Assembly (NCBI GenBank): GCA_037974665.1
Contig: CM075770.1
Span: forward strand, 61,205,850 to 61,269,849
DNA: 64,000 nt
Reading direction: 5' to 3'
From: Ehretia macrophylla
Lineage: Eukaryota; Streptophyta; Magnoliopsida; Boraginales; Ehretiaceae
Shown: positions 33,867-48,700 of the stretch, one piece after another
Layout of the letters: each line of letters begins with the position of its first letter
Position numbering within the stretch: the first letter of the stretch is position 1
Translations under genes and position numbers: made by a program
The notes under the pieces: model-generated
The model's database searches: none
Told to the model about the DNA's origin: nothing
Seen by the model: only the letters and a program-made list of their open reading frames with translations

Positions 33867-36210
33867 TAAGTCATCTTGAAATTTTAACACACATTTAACA
33901 ATCGAAAGAATTTCTTTCGCAACAGTCGCATATTTTTGTTGACTATTATTCCATTTTCCTGAATGAAATCGAACAAGATATTCTTGTTTTGTTTCTGGTT
34001 GGACTTGTTTTAAAATTCCTCCAAAACCAATCTCTGAAGCATCTGTTTCAACAATTTTATTCCATGTGGGATTAGCAAGCATTAAACAAGGCAAATTTTT
34101 AACCTTAGACTTAATTAACTTTATTTTTTCAGTATGAACATCTGTCCATGGCCTTGGTTTCTTCTTAAGTCTATCATATAAAATAGCAGTATCAGTAGCA
34201 AGATTTTTATAATATGGTAGAATATAATTTAAGCTACCAAGAAATCTCTGTAATTGAGTTCTATCAGTAATTTGATCAGGAAATTTAGAAACAAATTCAA
34301 TACTTCTATTAATAGGAATAATCTTTCCTTTTTCAATATTATGACCAAGAAATTTGACCTTAGTTTGGAATAAAAGCATTTTTGGTTTGGAAATAACAAG
34401 ACCATTTTGTATAACAATTTTCTTAATTATATCAAGATGTTTAAAATGTTGTTGTATGTCTTTAGAAAAGACCAAAATGTCATCAATATAAACGATAATA
34501 AAATCGCTAAAAGGAATAAATATTTCATTCATAATATTCTGAAATTCAGAAGGAGCATTTTTTAATCCAAATGGCATAACATTCCATTCATAATGTCCAA
34601 TGGGAACAGCAAAAGCAGTTTTATATCTGTCTTTTTCACTAATCTGTATTTGCCAATATCCAGATTTAAGATCAAAATTTGAGAATATTAATGCATTATG
34701 CAATCGATCTAAAAGATCTTTCTTATTAGGAATAGGATACCTAATCCATTTTAATACTTTATTAAGTGGCTTATAATTTATAACAAGTCTAGGATTACCT
34801 CTTTCTTGTTCTGCATGTTTATTAACATAAAAAGCAGTACAACTCCATGGAGAGTGTGATTTTCTAATAAGATGCTTACCTATAAGATTAGCTATTTCTT
34901 TTTTACATAAATCAAGATATTCTTGATTCATCTGACAAGGACGAGCCTTAGTAGGAATCATTTTCTCATCAAAATCAGTTTCATAAGGTAAAGAAACAAT
35001 ATGCTTCTTTCTATCCCAAAAGGCATTTGGGTGGTCATTACAGATTTGTAAAGAAAAATCATGAGTAAGATATTTAATTTTATCCTGTAATTTAGGATTT
35101 TTCAACATATTATCAATATTATTGTTATTCATCTCATGTTTTAAGAAATTCAAATGTGATTCCTTAGCTTTCATTAAATTAGCTATTTGCCCTAGAATTT
35201 TCTCTCTAGGTTCGGTAATAAAACGAAATATCATAGGTTCTTTATTATAAATTCCTGTTATTCCATGATTGTCTATGCCTAATATTGGCATAATTTCATT
35301 TATAAAAGGAGTTCCTAGAATTATAGGACACGTCATGTTTTCAATTAAAAGAAAACTAGTAGATATACAAACTTTTTCATAACATATAAATGCCTGAGGT
35401 AATTTATATTTAACCCTTAATTTTTCTCCTGATGCAGAAGAAATAGAATGAGCAGTTTTCTCAAAATACTGAGTTGGAATTAATCCTTCCTGTATACAAT
35501 TAAGATCAGCACCAGAATCAATCAAAGCAATCATATCTTTAATCATATGATTTGGTTGAATAAGTAAATTAATTCTAACCAACCATTTTTGCGTAGTAAT
35601 AACCTTCAATATATTAAGAAAATTTAAATCTACCATAATATCTGGTAAAGTATTAGAAGAACTAGGTTCCTGGTGAACAAACATATCAATCTGTTCTTTA
35701 ATTAATTGATTTTCTTGTCTAAGATCATTGATCTGACTTTGAAGTTTATTAACTTCTTGTTTTAATTCATAATGAGTGATAGGAATATTTTTCCCTTTTT
35801 TATCATTTATTTGATTAATAACATCCTTAATATTATAACCCTGTTTTGAACTGAAAATTTTCTCTATGGGTTTTTCAATAGAATTTTCTTTGGAATAATG
35901 TTCCAAAATCTTTAATTTTAAAGAATCATCTTTAATATCTTCTAATAGTTTTAAAACATCTAACCACTTATCAGCAGTAATCATATTGACTTTTAAATCA
36001 TCAAATTGAGATAATATCTTATAATATTCATCATCAATATTATTATCTTTACAAGCACATGGAGAATCCTCCTTAGAAGATATATTATGAACTTCGTCAG
36101 AAGAAGATTCATTATCTGATCTATCTGAGCTAGAATTAGACAAATTGTCTATATCAATAAGTAATTTTGTTAATCGTTCTTTAGTATGATCATCAAGATC
36201 TAAAGCATTT
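33867..36210 (-). pseudogene. EPRV polyprotein: acidic tract, coiled coil, protease, RT, RNase H (main copy)
   Basis: Open from the satellite joint at 36210 to the Athila insertion. Counting residues from the Met at 36143: acidic Ser-rich tract at 1-30, coiled coil about 120-150, aspartic protease with LIDSGAD (Asp about 209), RT with VYIDDILVFSK (YIDD 552-555), RNase H start with VETDASEIGFG (Asp701). No internal stop was seen. The upstream coat and zinc-knuckle part is absent because satellite begins at 36211; the RNase H end lies at 13055-13269. In the virus this would be cut from one polyprotein and copy pregenomic RNA into DNA. Here it is broken at both ends. Confidence 0.9.
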
Positions 36211-36687
36211 AAAAATATAAATGAAATTATTTATATAATTAAATAAATTCATTTATTTAGAATAAAATTAATAATATAATCAAAATTTATTTTTTGATAA
36301 TATAAAATATATTTACAAAATTTAATGTTAAATAAATTTTGTTATTTAATATAAAATTAATTAATTTATACTTTATTATAACAAATTTTAATTTTTGAAT
36401 ACTATTTTGTTGCCCCGTGGGGGCCATTTGCAACCAAACGGCGACAAAAAGTAAAAGTTTGGTTGCTAATAGATTTGAAGGGGCAACAAATTAAAAATAT
36501 AAATAAAATTGTTTATATAAATAAATAAATTCATTTATTTAGAATAAAATTAATAATATAAATCAAAAGTTATTTTTAGATAATATAAAACATATTTACA
36601 AAATTTAATGTTAAATAAATTTTGTTATTTAATATAAAATTAATTAATTTATAACTTATTATAACAAATTTTAGTTTTTGAATACCA

Positions 36688-36785
36688 CTTTGTAGCCCCG
36701 TGGTGGCCATTGGCCACCAAACGGCGAAAAAAGGTAAAAGTTTGGTGGCCATTTAGTCGCCAATATATATGAAGGGGCTACAAAT
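36688..36785. repeat. Representative dyad module of the satellite monomer
   Basis: Outer arms TTTGTAGCCCC and GGGGCTACAAA enclose the palindrome GGTGGCCATTGGCCACC. The right half of that palindrome, GGCCACCAAAC, can also pair with GTTTGGTGGCC about 17-20 bases further on. GGCGAC pairs with GTCGCC in most monomers. Alternative hairpins therefore compete for the same bases. Confidence 0.85.
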
Positions 36786-39700
36786 TAAAAATATAAATTA
36801 AATTGTTTATATAAATAAATACATTCATTTATTTATAATAAGATTAATAATATAAATCAAAATTTGTTTTTAGATAATATAAAACATATTTTTGAAATTT
36901 AATGTTAAATAAATTCAGTTATTTAATATAAAATTAATTAATTCATAATTTATTATCACAAATTTTAGTTTTTGAATACCATCTAGTGGCCCTGTGGTGG
37001 CCATTGGCCACCAAACGGCGACAAAAAGTAAAAGTTTGGTGGCCATTTGGTCGCTAATAGATATGAAGGGGCTACAAATTAAAAATATAAATCAAATTGT
37101 TTATATACTTAAATAAATTTATTTATTTAGAATAAAATTAATAATATAAATCAAAAGTTATTTTTAGATTATATAAAACATATTTACAAAATTTAATGTT
37201 AAATAAATTTAGTTATTTAATATAAAATTAATTAATTTGTAATTTATTATAACAAATTTTAGTTTTTGAATACCATTTTGTAGTCCCGTGGTAGCCATTG
37301 GCAACCAAACGGTGACAAAAAGTAAAAGTTTGGTTGCTAATAGATATGAAGGGGCAACAAATTAAAAATATAAATTAAATTGTTTATATAAATAAATAAA
37401 TTCATTTATTTAGAATAAAATTAATAATATAAAACAAAAGTTATTTTTAGATAATATAAAACATATTTACAAAATTTAATGTTTAATAAATTTTGTTGTT
37501 TAATATAAAATTAATTAATTTATTACTTATTATAACAAATTTTAGTTTTTGAATACCACTTTGTAGCCCCGTGGTGGCCATTGGCCACCAAACGGCGAGA
37601 AAAAGTAAAAGTTTGGTGGCCATTTGGTCGCCAATTGATATGAAGGGGCTACAAATTAAAAATATAAATTAAATTGTTTATATAAATAAATAAATTCATT
37701 TATATATAATAAGATTAATAATATAAATCAAAAGTTGTTTTTAGATAATATAAAACTTATTTACAAAATTTAATGTTAACTAAATTTGGTAATTTAATAT
37801 AAAATTAATTAATTTATAATTTATTATAACAAATTTTAGTTTTTGAATACCATTTTGCAGCCCCATGGTGGCTATTGGCCACCCAACGGCGACAAAAAGT
37901 AAAAGTTTAGTGGCCATTTGTTCGCTAATAGATATGTAGGGCTACAAATTAAAAATAAAAATCAAATTGTTTATATAAATAAATAAATTCATTTATTTAT
38001 ATAATTAATAATATAAATCAAAAGTTATTTTGAGATAATATAAAACATATTTACAAAAATTAATGTTAAATAAATTAAGTTATTTAATATAAAATTAATT
38101 AATTTATAACTTATTATAACAAATTTTAGTGTTTGAATACCACTTTGTAACCCAATAGTGGCCATTGGCCACCAAACAGCGAGAAAAAGTAAAAGTTTGG
38201 TGGCCATTTGGTCGCCAATTGATATGAAGCGGCTACATATTAAAAATATAAATTAAATTGTTTACATAAATAAATAAATTTATTTATTTAGAATAAAATT
38301 AATAATATAAATCAAAAGTTATTTTTAGATTATATAAAACATATTTACAAAATTTAATGTTAAATAAATTTAGTTATTTAATATAAAATTAATTAATTTG
38401 TAATTTATTATAACAAATTTTAGTTTTTGAATACCAACTTGTGGCAAAGTGGTGGCCATTGGCCACCAAACGGCGACAAAAAGTAAAAGTTTGGCAGCCA
38501 TTTGGTCGCTAATAGATATGAAGGGCTACAAATTAAAAATATAAATCAAATTGTTTATATACTTAAATAAATTCATTTATTTAGAATAAAATTAATAATA
38601 TAAATCAAAAGTTATTTTTAGATAATATAAATCATATTTATAAAATTTAAAGTTAAATAAATTTAGTTATTTAATACAAAATTAATTAATTTGTAATTTA
38701 TTATAAAAAATTTTAGTTTTTGAATACTATTTTGTGGCCCCGTGGTGGCCATTGGCCACCAAACGGCGACAAAAAGTAAAGGTTTGGTGGCCATTTGGTC
38801 GCCAATTGATATGAAGGGGCTACGAATTAAAAATATAAATTAAATTGTTTATATAAATAAATAAATTCATTTATTTATAATAAGATTAATAATATAAATC
38901 AAATGTTGTTTTATGATAATATAAAACATATTTACAAAATTTAATATTAACTAAATTTAGTTATTTAATATAAAATTAATTAATTTATAATTTATTATAA
39001 ATAATTTTAATTTTTGAATATTATTTTGTTGCCCCATGTTGGCCATTGGCCACCAAACGGCCACAAAAAGTAAAAGTTTTGTGGCCATTTGGTCGCTAAT
39101 AGATATGAAGGGGCTACAAATTAAAAATATAAATCAAATTGTTTATATAATTAAATAAATTCATTTATTTAGAATAAAATTAATAATATAATCAAAATTT
39201 ATTTTTACATAATATCAAACATATTTACAAAATTTAATGTTTAATAATTTTTGTTATTTAATATAATATTAATTAATTTATAATTTATTATAACAAATTT
39301 TAGTTTTTGAATACTATTTTGTTGCCCCGTGGGGGCCATTGGCAACCAAACGGCGACAAAAAGTAAAATTTTGGTTGCTAATAGATATGATGGGGCAACA
39401 AATTAAAAATATAAATAAAATTGTGATATAAGTAAATAAATTCATTTATTTAGAATAAAATTAATAATATAAATCAAAAGTTATTTTTAGCTAATATAAA
39501 ACATATTTACAAAATTTAATGTTAAAAAAATTTTGTTATTTAATATAAAATTAATTAATTTATAACTTATTATAACAAATTTTGGTTTTTGAATGCCACT
39601 TTGTAGCCCCGTGGTGGCCATTGGCCACCAAACGGCGACAAAAAGTAAAAGTTTGGTGGCCATTTGGTCGCCAATTGATATGAAGGGCTACAAATTAAAA

Positions 39701-42700
39701 ATATAAATTAAATTGTTTAGATACTTAAATAAATTCATTTATTTTGAATAAAATTAATAATATAAATCAAAAGTTATTTTTAGATAATATAAAATATATT
39801 TACGAAATTTAATGTTAAATAAATTTAGTTATTCAATACAAAATTAATTAATTTGTAATTTATTATAAAAAAATTTAGTTTTTGAATACTATTTTGTAGC
39901 CCCGTGGTGGCCATTGGCCACCAAACGGCGAAAAAAGGTAAAAGTTTGGCGGCCATTTGGTCGCTAATAGATATGAAGGGCTACAAATTTAAAATATAAA
40001 TCAAATTGTTTATATACTTAAATAAATTCCTTTATTTTGAATAAAATTAATATTATAAATCAAAAGTTATTTTTAGATAATTTAAAACATATTTACAAAA
40101 TTTAATGTTAAATAAATTTAGTTATTTACTATAAAATTAATTAATTTATAATTTATTACAAAAAATTTAAGTTTTTGAATACTATTTTGTAGCCCTATGG
40201 TGGCCATTGGCCACCAAACGGCGACAAAAAGTAAAAGTTTGGTGGCCACTTGGTCGCCAATTGATATGAAGGGGCAACAAATTAAAAATAAAAATAAAAT
40301 TGTTTATATAAATAAATAAATTCATTTATTTATAATAAAATTAATAATATAAATCAAAAGTTATATTTAGATAATATAAAACATATTTACAAAATTTAAT
40401 TTTAAATAAATTTTGTTATTTAATATAAAACTAATTAATTTATAACTTATCATAACAAATTTTAGTTTTTGAATACTACTTTGTAGCCCCGTGGTGGCCA
40501 TTGGCCACCAAACGGCAACAAAAAGTAAAGGTTTGGTGGCCATTTGGTTGCCAATTGATACGAACGGGCTACAAATTAAAAATATAAATTAAATTGTTTA
40601 TATAAATAAATAAATTCATTTATTTATAATAAGATTAATAATATAAATCAAAAGTTGTTTTTAGAAAATATAAAACATATTTACTGATTTTAATGTTAAC
40701 TAAATTTGGTTATTTAATATAAAATTAATTAATTTATAATTTATTATAACAAATTTTAGTTTTTGAATACGATTTTATAGCCCCGTGGTTGCCATTGGCA
40801 ACCAAACGGCGACAAAAAGTAAAAGTTTGGTTACTAATAGATATGATGGGGCAACAAATTAAAAAATATAAATTAAATTGTTTATATAAATAAATAAATT
40901 CAATTATTTAGAATAAAATTAATAATATAAATCAAAAGTTATTTTTAGATAATATAAAACATATTTACAAAATTAATGTCAAATAAATTTAGTTATTTAA
41001 TATAAAATTAATTAATTTAAAATTTATTATAACAAATTTTAGTTTTTGAATACCATTTTGTAGCCCCGTGGTGGCGATTGGCAACCTAACGGCGACAAAA
41101 AGGAAAACTTTGGTGGCCATTTTGTCGCCAATACATAGGAAGAGGCTACAAATTAAAAATATAAATCAAATTGTTTATATAAATAAATAAATTCATTTCT
41201 TTAGAATAAAATTAATAATATAAATAAAAAGTTGTTTTTGGATAATATAAAACATATTTAAAAATTTTAATGGTAAATAAATTTAGTTACTTAATGTAAA
41301 ATTAATTAATTTACAATTTATTATAACAAATTTTGATTTTTGAATACCATTTTGTATCCCCATGGAGACCATTTGCCACCAAACAGCGACAAAAAAGTAA
41401 AAGTTTAGCGGCCATTTGTTCGCTAATAGATATGTAGGGCAACAAATTAAAAATATAAGTCAAATTATTTATATAAATAAATAAATTCATTTATTTACAA
41501 TAAAATTTATAATAAAAATCAAAAGTTGTTTCTAGATAATATTAAACATATTTACAAAATTTAATGTTAAATAAATTAAGTTATTTAATATAAATTTTAT
41601 TAATTTATAAATATACAAATTTTGATTTTTGAATATTATTTTGTAGCCCCTTGGTGGTCATTGGCCACCAAACGGCGACAAAAAGTAAAAGTTTTGGGGC
41701 CATTTGGTCGCCAGTTGGTATGAAGGGGCTACAAATTAAAAATATAAATCAAATTGTTTATATAATTAAATAAATTCATTTATTTAGAATAAAATTAATA
41801 ATATAATCAAAAGTTATTTTTAGATAATATAAAACATATTTACAAAATTTAATGTTAAATAAATTTTGTTATTTAAAATAAAATTAATTAATTTATAATT
41901 TATTATAACAAATTTTAGTTTTTGAATACCACTTTGTAGCCCCGTGATGGCCATTGGCCACCAAACGGCGACAAAAAGTAAAAGTTTGGTGGCCATTTAG
42001 TCGCCAATATATATGAAGGGGCTACAAATTAAAAATATAAATTAAATTGTTTATAAAAATAAATAAATTCATTTATTTATAATAAGATTAATAATATAAA
42101 TCAAAAATTGTTTTTAGATAATATAAAACATATTTACAAAATTTAATATTTACTAAAATTAGTTATTTAAGACAAAATTAATTAATTTATAATTTATTAT
42201 AACAAATTTTAATTTTTGAATACTATTTTGTTGCCCCGTTTGGCCATTGGCCACCAAACGGCCACAAAAAGTAAAAGTTTTGTGGCCATTTGGTCGCTAA
42301 TATATATGAAGGGGCTACAAATTAAAAATATAAATCAAATTGTTTATATAATTAAATAAATTCATTTATTTAGAATAAAATTAATAATATAATCAAAATT
42401 TATTTTTAGATAACATAAAACATATTTACAAAATTTAATGTTAAATAAATTTTGTTATTTAATATAAAATTAATTAATTTATAATTTATTATAACAAATT
42501 TTAGTTTTTGAATACCATTTTGTTGCCCCGTTGGGGCCATTGGCAACCAAACGGCGACAAAAAGTAAAAGTTTGGTTGCTAATAGATATGAAGGGGCAAC
42601 AAATTAAAAATATAAATAAAATTGTTTATATAAATAAATAAATTCATTTATTTAGAATAAAATTAATAATATAAATCAAAAGTTATTTTTAGATAATATA

Positions 42701-45700
42701 AAACATATTTACAAAATTTAATGTTAAATAAATTTTGTTATTTAATATAAAATTAATTAATTTATAACTTATTATAACAAATTTTAGTTTTTGAATACCA
42801 CTTTGTAGCCCCGTGGTGGCCATTGGCCACCAAACGGCGAAAAAAGGTAAAAGTTTGGTGGCCATTTGGTCGCCAATTGATATGAAGGGGCTACAAATTA
42901 AAAATATAAATTAAATTGTTTATATAAATAAATACATTCATTTATTTATAATAAGATTAATAATATAAATCAAAATTTGTTTTTAGATAATATAAAACAT
43001 ATTTTTGAAAATTAATGTTAAATAAATTCAGTTATTTAATATAAAATTAATTAATTCATAATTTATTATAACAAAATTTTGTTTTTGAATACCATTTTGT
43101 AGCCCCGTGGTGGCTATTGGCCACCAAACGGCGACAAAAAGTAAAAGTTTAGTGGCCATTTTTTCGTTAATAGATATGTAGGGCTACAAATTAAAAATAA
43201 AAATCAAATTGTTTATATAAATAAATAAATTCATTTATTTATAATAAAATTGATAATATAAATCAAAAGTTGTTTTTAGATAATATAAAACTTATTTACA
43301 AAATTTAATGTTAACTAAATTTGGTAATTTAATATAAAATTAATTAATTTATAATTTATTATAACAAATTTTAGTTTTTGAATACCATTTTGTAGCCCCG
43401 TGATGGCCATTGGCCACCAAACGGTGACAAAAAGTAAAAGTTTGGTGGTCATTTGGTCGCCAATTGATATGAAGGGGCTACATATTAAAAATATAAATTA
43501 AATTGTTTACATAAATAAATAAATTCATTTATTTATAATAAGATTAATAATATAAATCAAAAAATTGTTTTTAGATAATATAAAACCTATTTTCAAAATT
43601 TAATGTTAAATAAATTTAGTTATTTAATATAAAATTAATTAATTTGTAATTTATTATAACAATTTTTAGTTTCTGAATACCAACTTGTGGCAAAGTGGTG
43701 GCCAACGGCGACAAAAAGTAAAAGTTTGGCGGCCATTTGGTCTCTAATTGATATGAAGGGCTACAAATTAGAAATATAAATCAAATTGTTTATATACTTA
43801 AATAAATTCATTTATTTAGAATAAAATTAATAATATAAATCAAAAGTTATTTTTAGATAATATAAAACATATTTACAAAATTGAATGTTAAATAAATTTA
43901 GTTATTTAATAAAAAATTAATTAATTTGTAATTTATTATAACAAATTTTAGTTTTTGAATACTATTTTGTAGCCCTGTGGTGGCCATTGGCAACCAAACG
44001 ACAACAAAAAGTAAAAGTTTGGTGGCCATTTGGTCGCCAATTTATATGAAGGGGCAACAAATTAAAAATAAAAATTAAATTGTTTATATAAATTTATTTA
44101 TTTAGAATAAAATTGATAATATAAATCAAAAGTTGTTTTTAGATAATATAAAAAATATTTACAAAATTTAATGTTAAATAAATTTTGTTATCTAAATGAA
44201 AATTAATTAATTTATAATTTATTATAACAAATTTTAGTTTTTGAATACCACTTTGTAGCCCTGTGGTGGCCATTGACCACCAAACGGCGACAAAAAGTAA
44301 AAGTTTGGTGGCCATTATTTCACCAATTGATATGAGAGTGCTACAATTTAAAAATATAAATCAAATTGTTTATATAAATAAATAAATTCATTTATTTATT
44401 ATAAGATTAATAATATAAATCGAAAGTTGTTTTTAGATAATATAAAAAATATTTACAAAATTTAATGTTAAATAAATTAAGTTATTTAATATAAAATTAA
44501 TAAATTTATAATTTATTATAACAAATTTTAGTTATTGAATACCATTTTGTAGCCCCGTGTTGGCCATTGGCCATCAACCAGCGATAAAAAGTAAAAGTTT
44601 TGTGGCCATTTGTTCGGTAATAGATATGTAGGGGCTACAAATTAAAAATATAAATCAAATTGTTTATATACTTAAATAAATTCATTTATTTAGAATAAAA
44701 TTAATAATATAAATAAAAATTTATTTTTAGATAATATAAAACATATTTACAAAATTTTATGTAAAATATTATTTGTTATTTAATATAAAATTATTTAATT
44801 TATAATTTATTATAACAAATTTTAGTTTTTGAATACCATTTTGTGGCCCCGTAGTGGCGATTGGCCACCAAACGGTGACAAAAAGGAAAACTTTGGTTGC
44901 CATTTTGTCGCCAATAGATAGGAAGAGGCTACAAATTAAAAATATATATCAAATGGTTTATATAAATAAATAAACTAATTTATTTAGAATAAATTTAATA
45001 ATATAAATCAAAAGTTGTTTGTGGTTAATATAAAACATATTTACAAAATTTAATGGTAAATAAATTTATTTATTTAATGTAAAATTAATTAATTTATAAT
45101 TTATTATAACAAATTTATGTTTTTGAAAACTATTTTGTAGCCCCGTGGAGGCCTTTGGCCTCCAAACGGCAACAAAAAGTAAAAGTTTGGTGGCCATTTG
45201 GTCGCCAATTGATATGAAGGTGCTACAAATTAAAAATATAAATAAATAAATTCATTTATTTATAATAAGATTAATAATATAAATCAAAAGTGGTTTTTAG
45301 ATAATATAAAACATATTTACAAAATTTAATGTTAAATAAATTAAGTTATTTAATATAAAATTATTTAATTTATAATTTATTATGACAAATTTTAGTTTTT
45401 GAATATCATTTTGTAGTCCCGTGGTGGCCATTGGCCACCAAACGGCGAAAAAAAGTAAAAGTTTGTTGGCCATTTGGTTGCCAATTGATATGAAGGGGCT
45501 ACAAATTAAAAATATAAATTAAATTGGTCATATAAATAAATAAATTCATTTATTTATAATATGATTAATAATATAAATCAAAAGTTGTAGTTAGATAATA
45601 TAAAACATATTTACAAAATTTAATGTTAACTAAATTTAGTTATTTAATATAAAATTAATTAATTTATAATTTATTATAACAAATTTTGGTTTTTGAATAC

Positions 45701-48700
45701 CATTTTGTAGCCCCGTGGAGGCCATTGGCCACAAAACGGTGACAAAAAGTAAAAGTTTAGTGGCCATTTGTTCGCTAATAGATATGTAGGGCTACAAATT
45801 AAAAATATAAATAAAATTGTTTATATAAATAAATAAATTCATTTATTTATAATAAGATTAATAATATAAATCAAAAGTTGTTTTTAGATAATATAAAACA
45901 TATTTACAAAATTTAATGTTAAATAAATTAAGTTATTTAATATAAAATTATTTAATTTATAATTTATTATGACAAATTTTAGTTTTTGAATATCATTTTG
46001 TAGTCCCGTGGTGGCCATTGGCCACCAAACGGCGAAAAAAAGTAAAAGTTTGTTGGCCATTTGGTTGCCAATTGATATGAAGGGGCTACAAATTAAAAAT
46101 ATAAATTAAATTGTTTATATAAATAAATAAATTCATTTATTTATAATAAGATTAATAATATAAATGAAAAGTTGTTGTTAGATAATATAAAACATATTTA
46201 CAAAATTTAATGTTAACTAAATTTAGTTATTTAATATAAAATTAATTAATTTATAATTTATTATAACAAATTTTTGTTTTTGAATACCATTTTGTAGCCC
46301 CGTGGAGGACATTGGCCTTCAAATGGCGACAAAAAGTAAATGTTTAGTGGCCATTTGTTCACTAATAGATATGTAGGGCTACAAATTAAAATTATAAATC
46401 AAATTGTTTATATAAATAAATAAATTCATTTATTTAGAATAAAATTAATAATATAAATCAAAAGTTGTTTTTAGATAATGTAAAACATATTTACAAAATC
46501 TAATGTTAAATAAATTAAGTTATTTAATATAAAATTAATTAATTTATAATTTATTATAACAAATTTTAGTTTTTGAATGCCATCTTGTGGCCCAGTGGTG
46601 GCCATTGGCAACCAAACGGCGACAAAAAGTAAAAGTTTGGTTGCTAATAGATATGATGGGGCAACAAATTAAAAATATAAATTAAATTGTTTATATAAAT
46701 AAATAAATTCAATTATTTAGAATAAAATTAATAATATAAATCCAAACTTATTTTTAGATAATATAAAACATATTTACAAAATTTAATGTTAAATAAATTT
46801 TGTTATTTAATATAAAATTAATTAATTTATAACTTATTATAACAAATTTTAGTATTTGAATACCACTTTACAACCCCGTGGTGGCCATTTGCCACCAAAC
46901 GGCAACAACAAGTAAAAGTTTGGTGGCCATTTAGTCGCCAATTGATATGTAGGGCAACAAATTAATAATATAAATTAAATTGTTTATATAAATAAATAAA
47001 TTCATTTATTTATAATAAGATTAATAATATAAATCAAAAGTTAATTTTAGATAATATAAAACATATTTACAAAATTTAATGTTAAATAAATTTATTTATT
47101 TAACGTAAATTAATTAATTTAAAATTTATTATGACAAATTTATGTTTTTGAATACCATTTTGTAGCCCCGTGGACCCCATTGGCCACCAAACGGCAACAA
47201 AAAGTAAAAGTTTGGTAGCCATTTGGTCGCCATTTGTTATGAAGGTGCTACAAATTAAAAATATAAATCAAATTGTTTATATAAAAAAATAAATTCATTT
47301 ATTTATAATAAGATTAAAAATATAAATCTAAAGTTATTTTTAGATAATATAAAACATATTTACAAAATTTAATGTTAAATAAATCAAGTTATTTAATATA
47401 AAATTAATTTATAATTTATTATGACAAATTTTGGTTTTTAAATACCATTTTGTTGCCCCGTGGTAGCCCTTGGCCATCAAATGGCGATAAAAAGTAAAAG
47501 TTTGTTGGCCTTTTGCTCGCCAATTGATCTGAAGGGCCTTCCAATTAAAAATATAAATTAAAATGTTTAAATAAATAAATAAATTCATTTATTTGTAATA
47601 ATATTAATAATATAAATCAAAAGTTGTTTTTAGATAATATAAAACGTATTTACAAAATTTAATGTTAAATAAATTTGGTTATTTAATATAAAATTAATTA
47701 ATTTATAATTTATTATAACAAATTTAAGTTTTTGAATACCATTTTGTAGCCCCGTGGTAGCCCTTGGGCATCAAACGGCGATAAAAAGTAAAAGTTTGTT
47801 GGCTATTTGGTCGCCAATTGATATGAAGGGGCTACAAATTAAAAATATAAATTAAATTGTTTAAATAAATAAATAAATTCATTTATTTATAATAAGATTA
47901 ATAATATAAATCAAAAGTTGTTGTTAGATAATATAAAACATATTTACAAAATTTAATGTTAAATAAATTTGGTTATTTAATATAAAATTAATTAATTTAT
48001 AACTTATTATAACAAATTTTAGTTTTTGAATACCACTTTGCAACCCCGTGGTGGCCATTTGCCACCAAACGGCAACAAAAAGTAAAAGTTTGGTGGCCAT
48101 TTGGTCGCCAATTGATATGTAGGGTTACAAATTAAAAATATAAATCAAATTGTTTATATAAATAAATAAATTCATTTATTTAGAATAAAATTAATAATAT
48201 AAATCAAAAGTTATTTTTAGATAATATAAAACTTATTTACAAAATTTAATGTTAAATAAATTAATTTATTTAATGTAAATTAATTAATTTATAATTTATT
48301 ATAACAAATTTATGTTTTTGAATACCATTTTGTAGCCCCGTGGAGGCCATTGGCCACCAAACGGCGACAAAAAGTAAACGTTTGGTGGCCATTTGGTCGC
48401 CAATAGAAATGAAGGACCTACAAATTAAAAATATAAATCAAAAGTTGTTTTTAGATAATATAAAACTTATTTACCAAATTTAATGTTAAATAAATTTAGT
48501 TATTTAATATAAAATTAATTAATTTATAATTTAATATGACAAATTCTAGTTTTTGAATACCATTTCGTAGCCCCGTGGTGGCCAAAACGGCGACAAAAAG
48601 TAAAAGTTTGGCGGCCAATTGGTCGCCAATTGATATGAAGGGGCTACAAATTAAAAATATAAAATAAATTGTTTATATAAATAAATAAATTCACTTATTT

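Noticed and set aside
38025..38207. Minus-strand ORF of ~60 aa in the satellite (also at 53656-53844)
   Set aside because: It is the translation of the dyad module plus AT-rich filler. Other monomers break the frame at random and there is no gene context.
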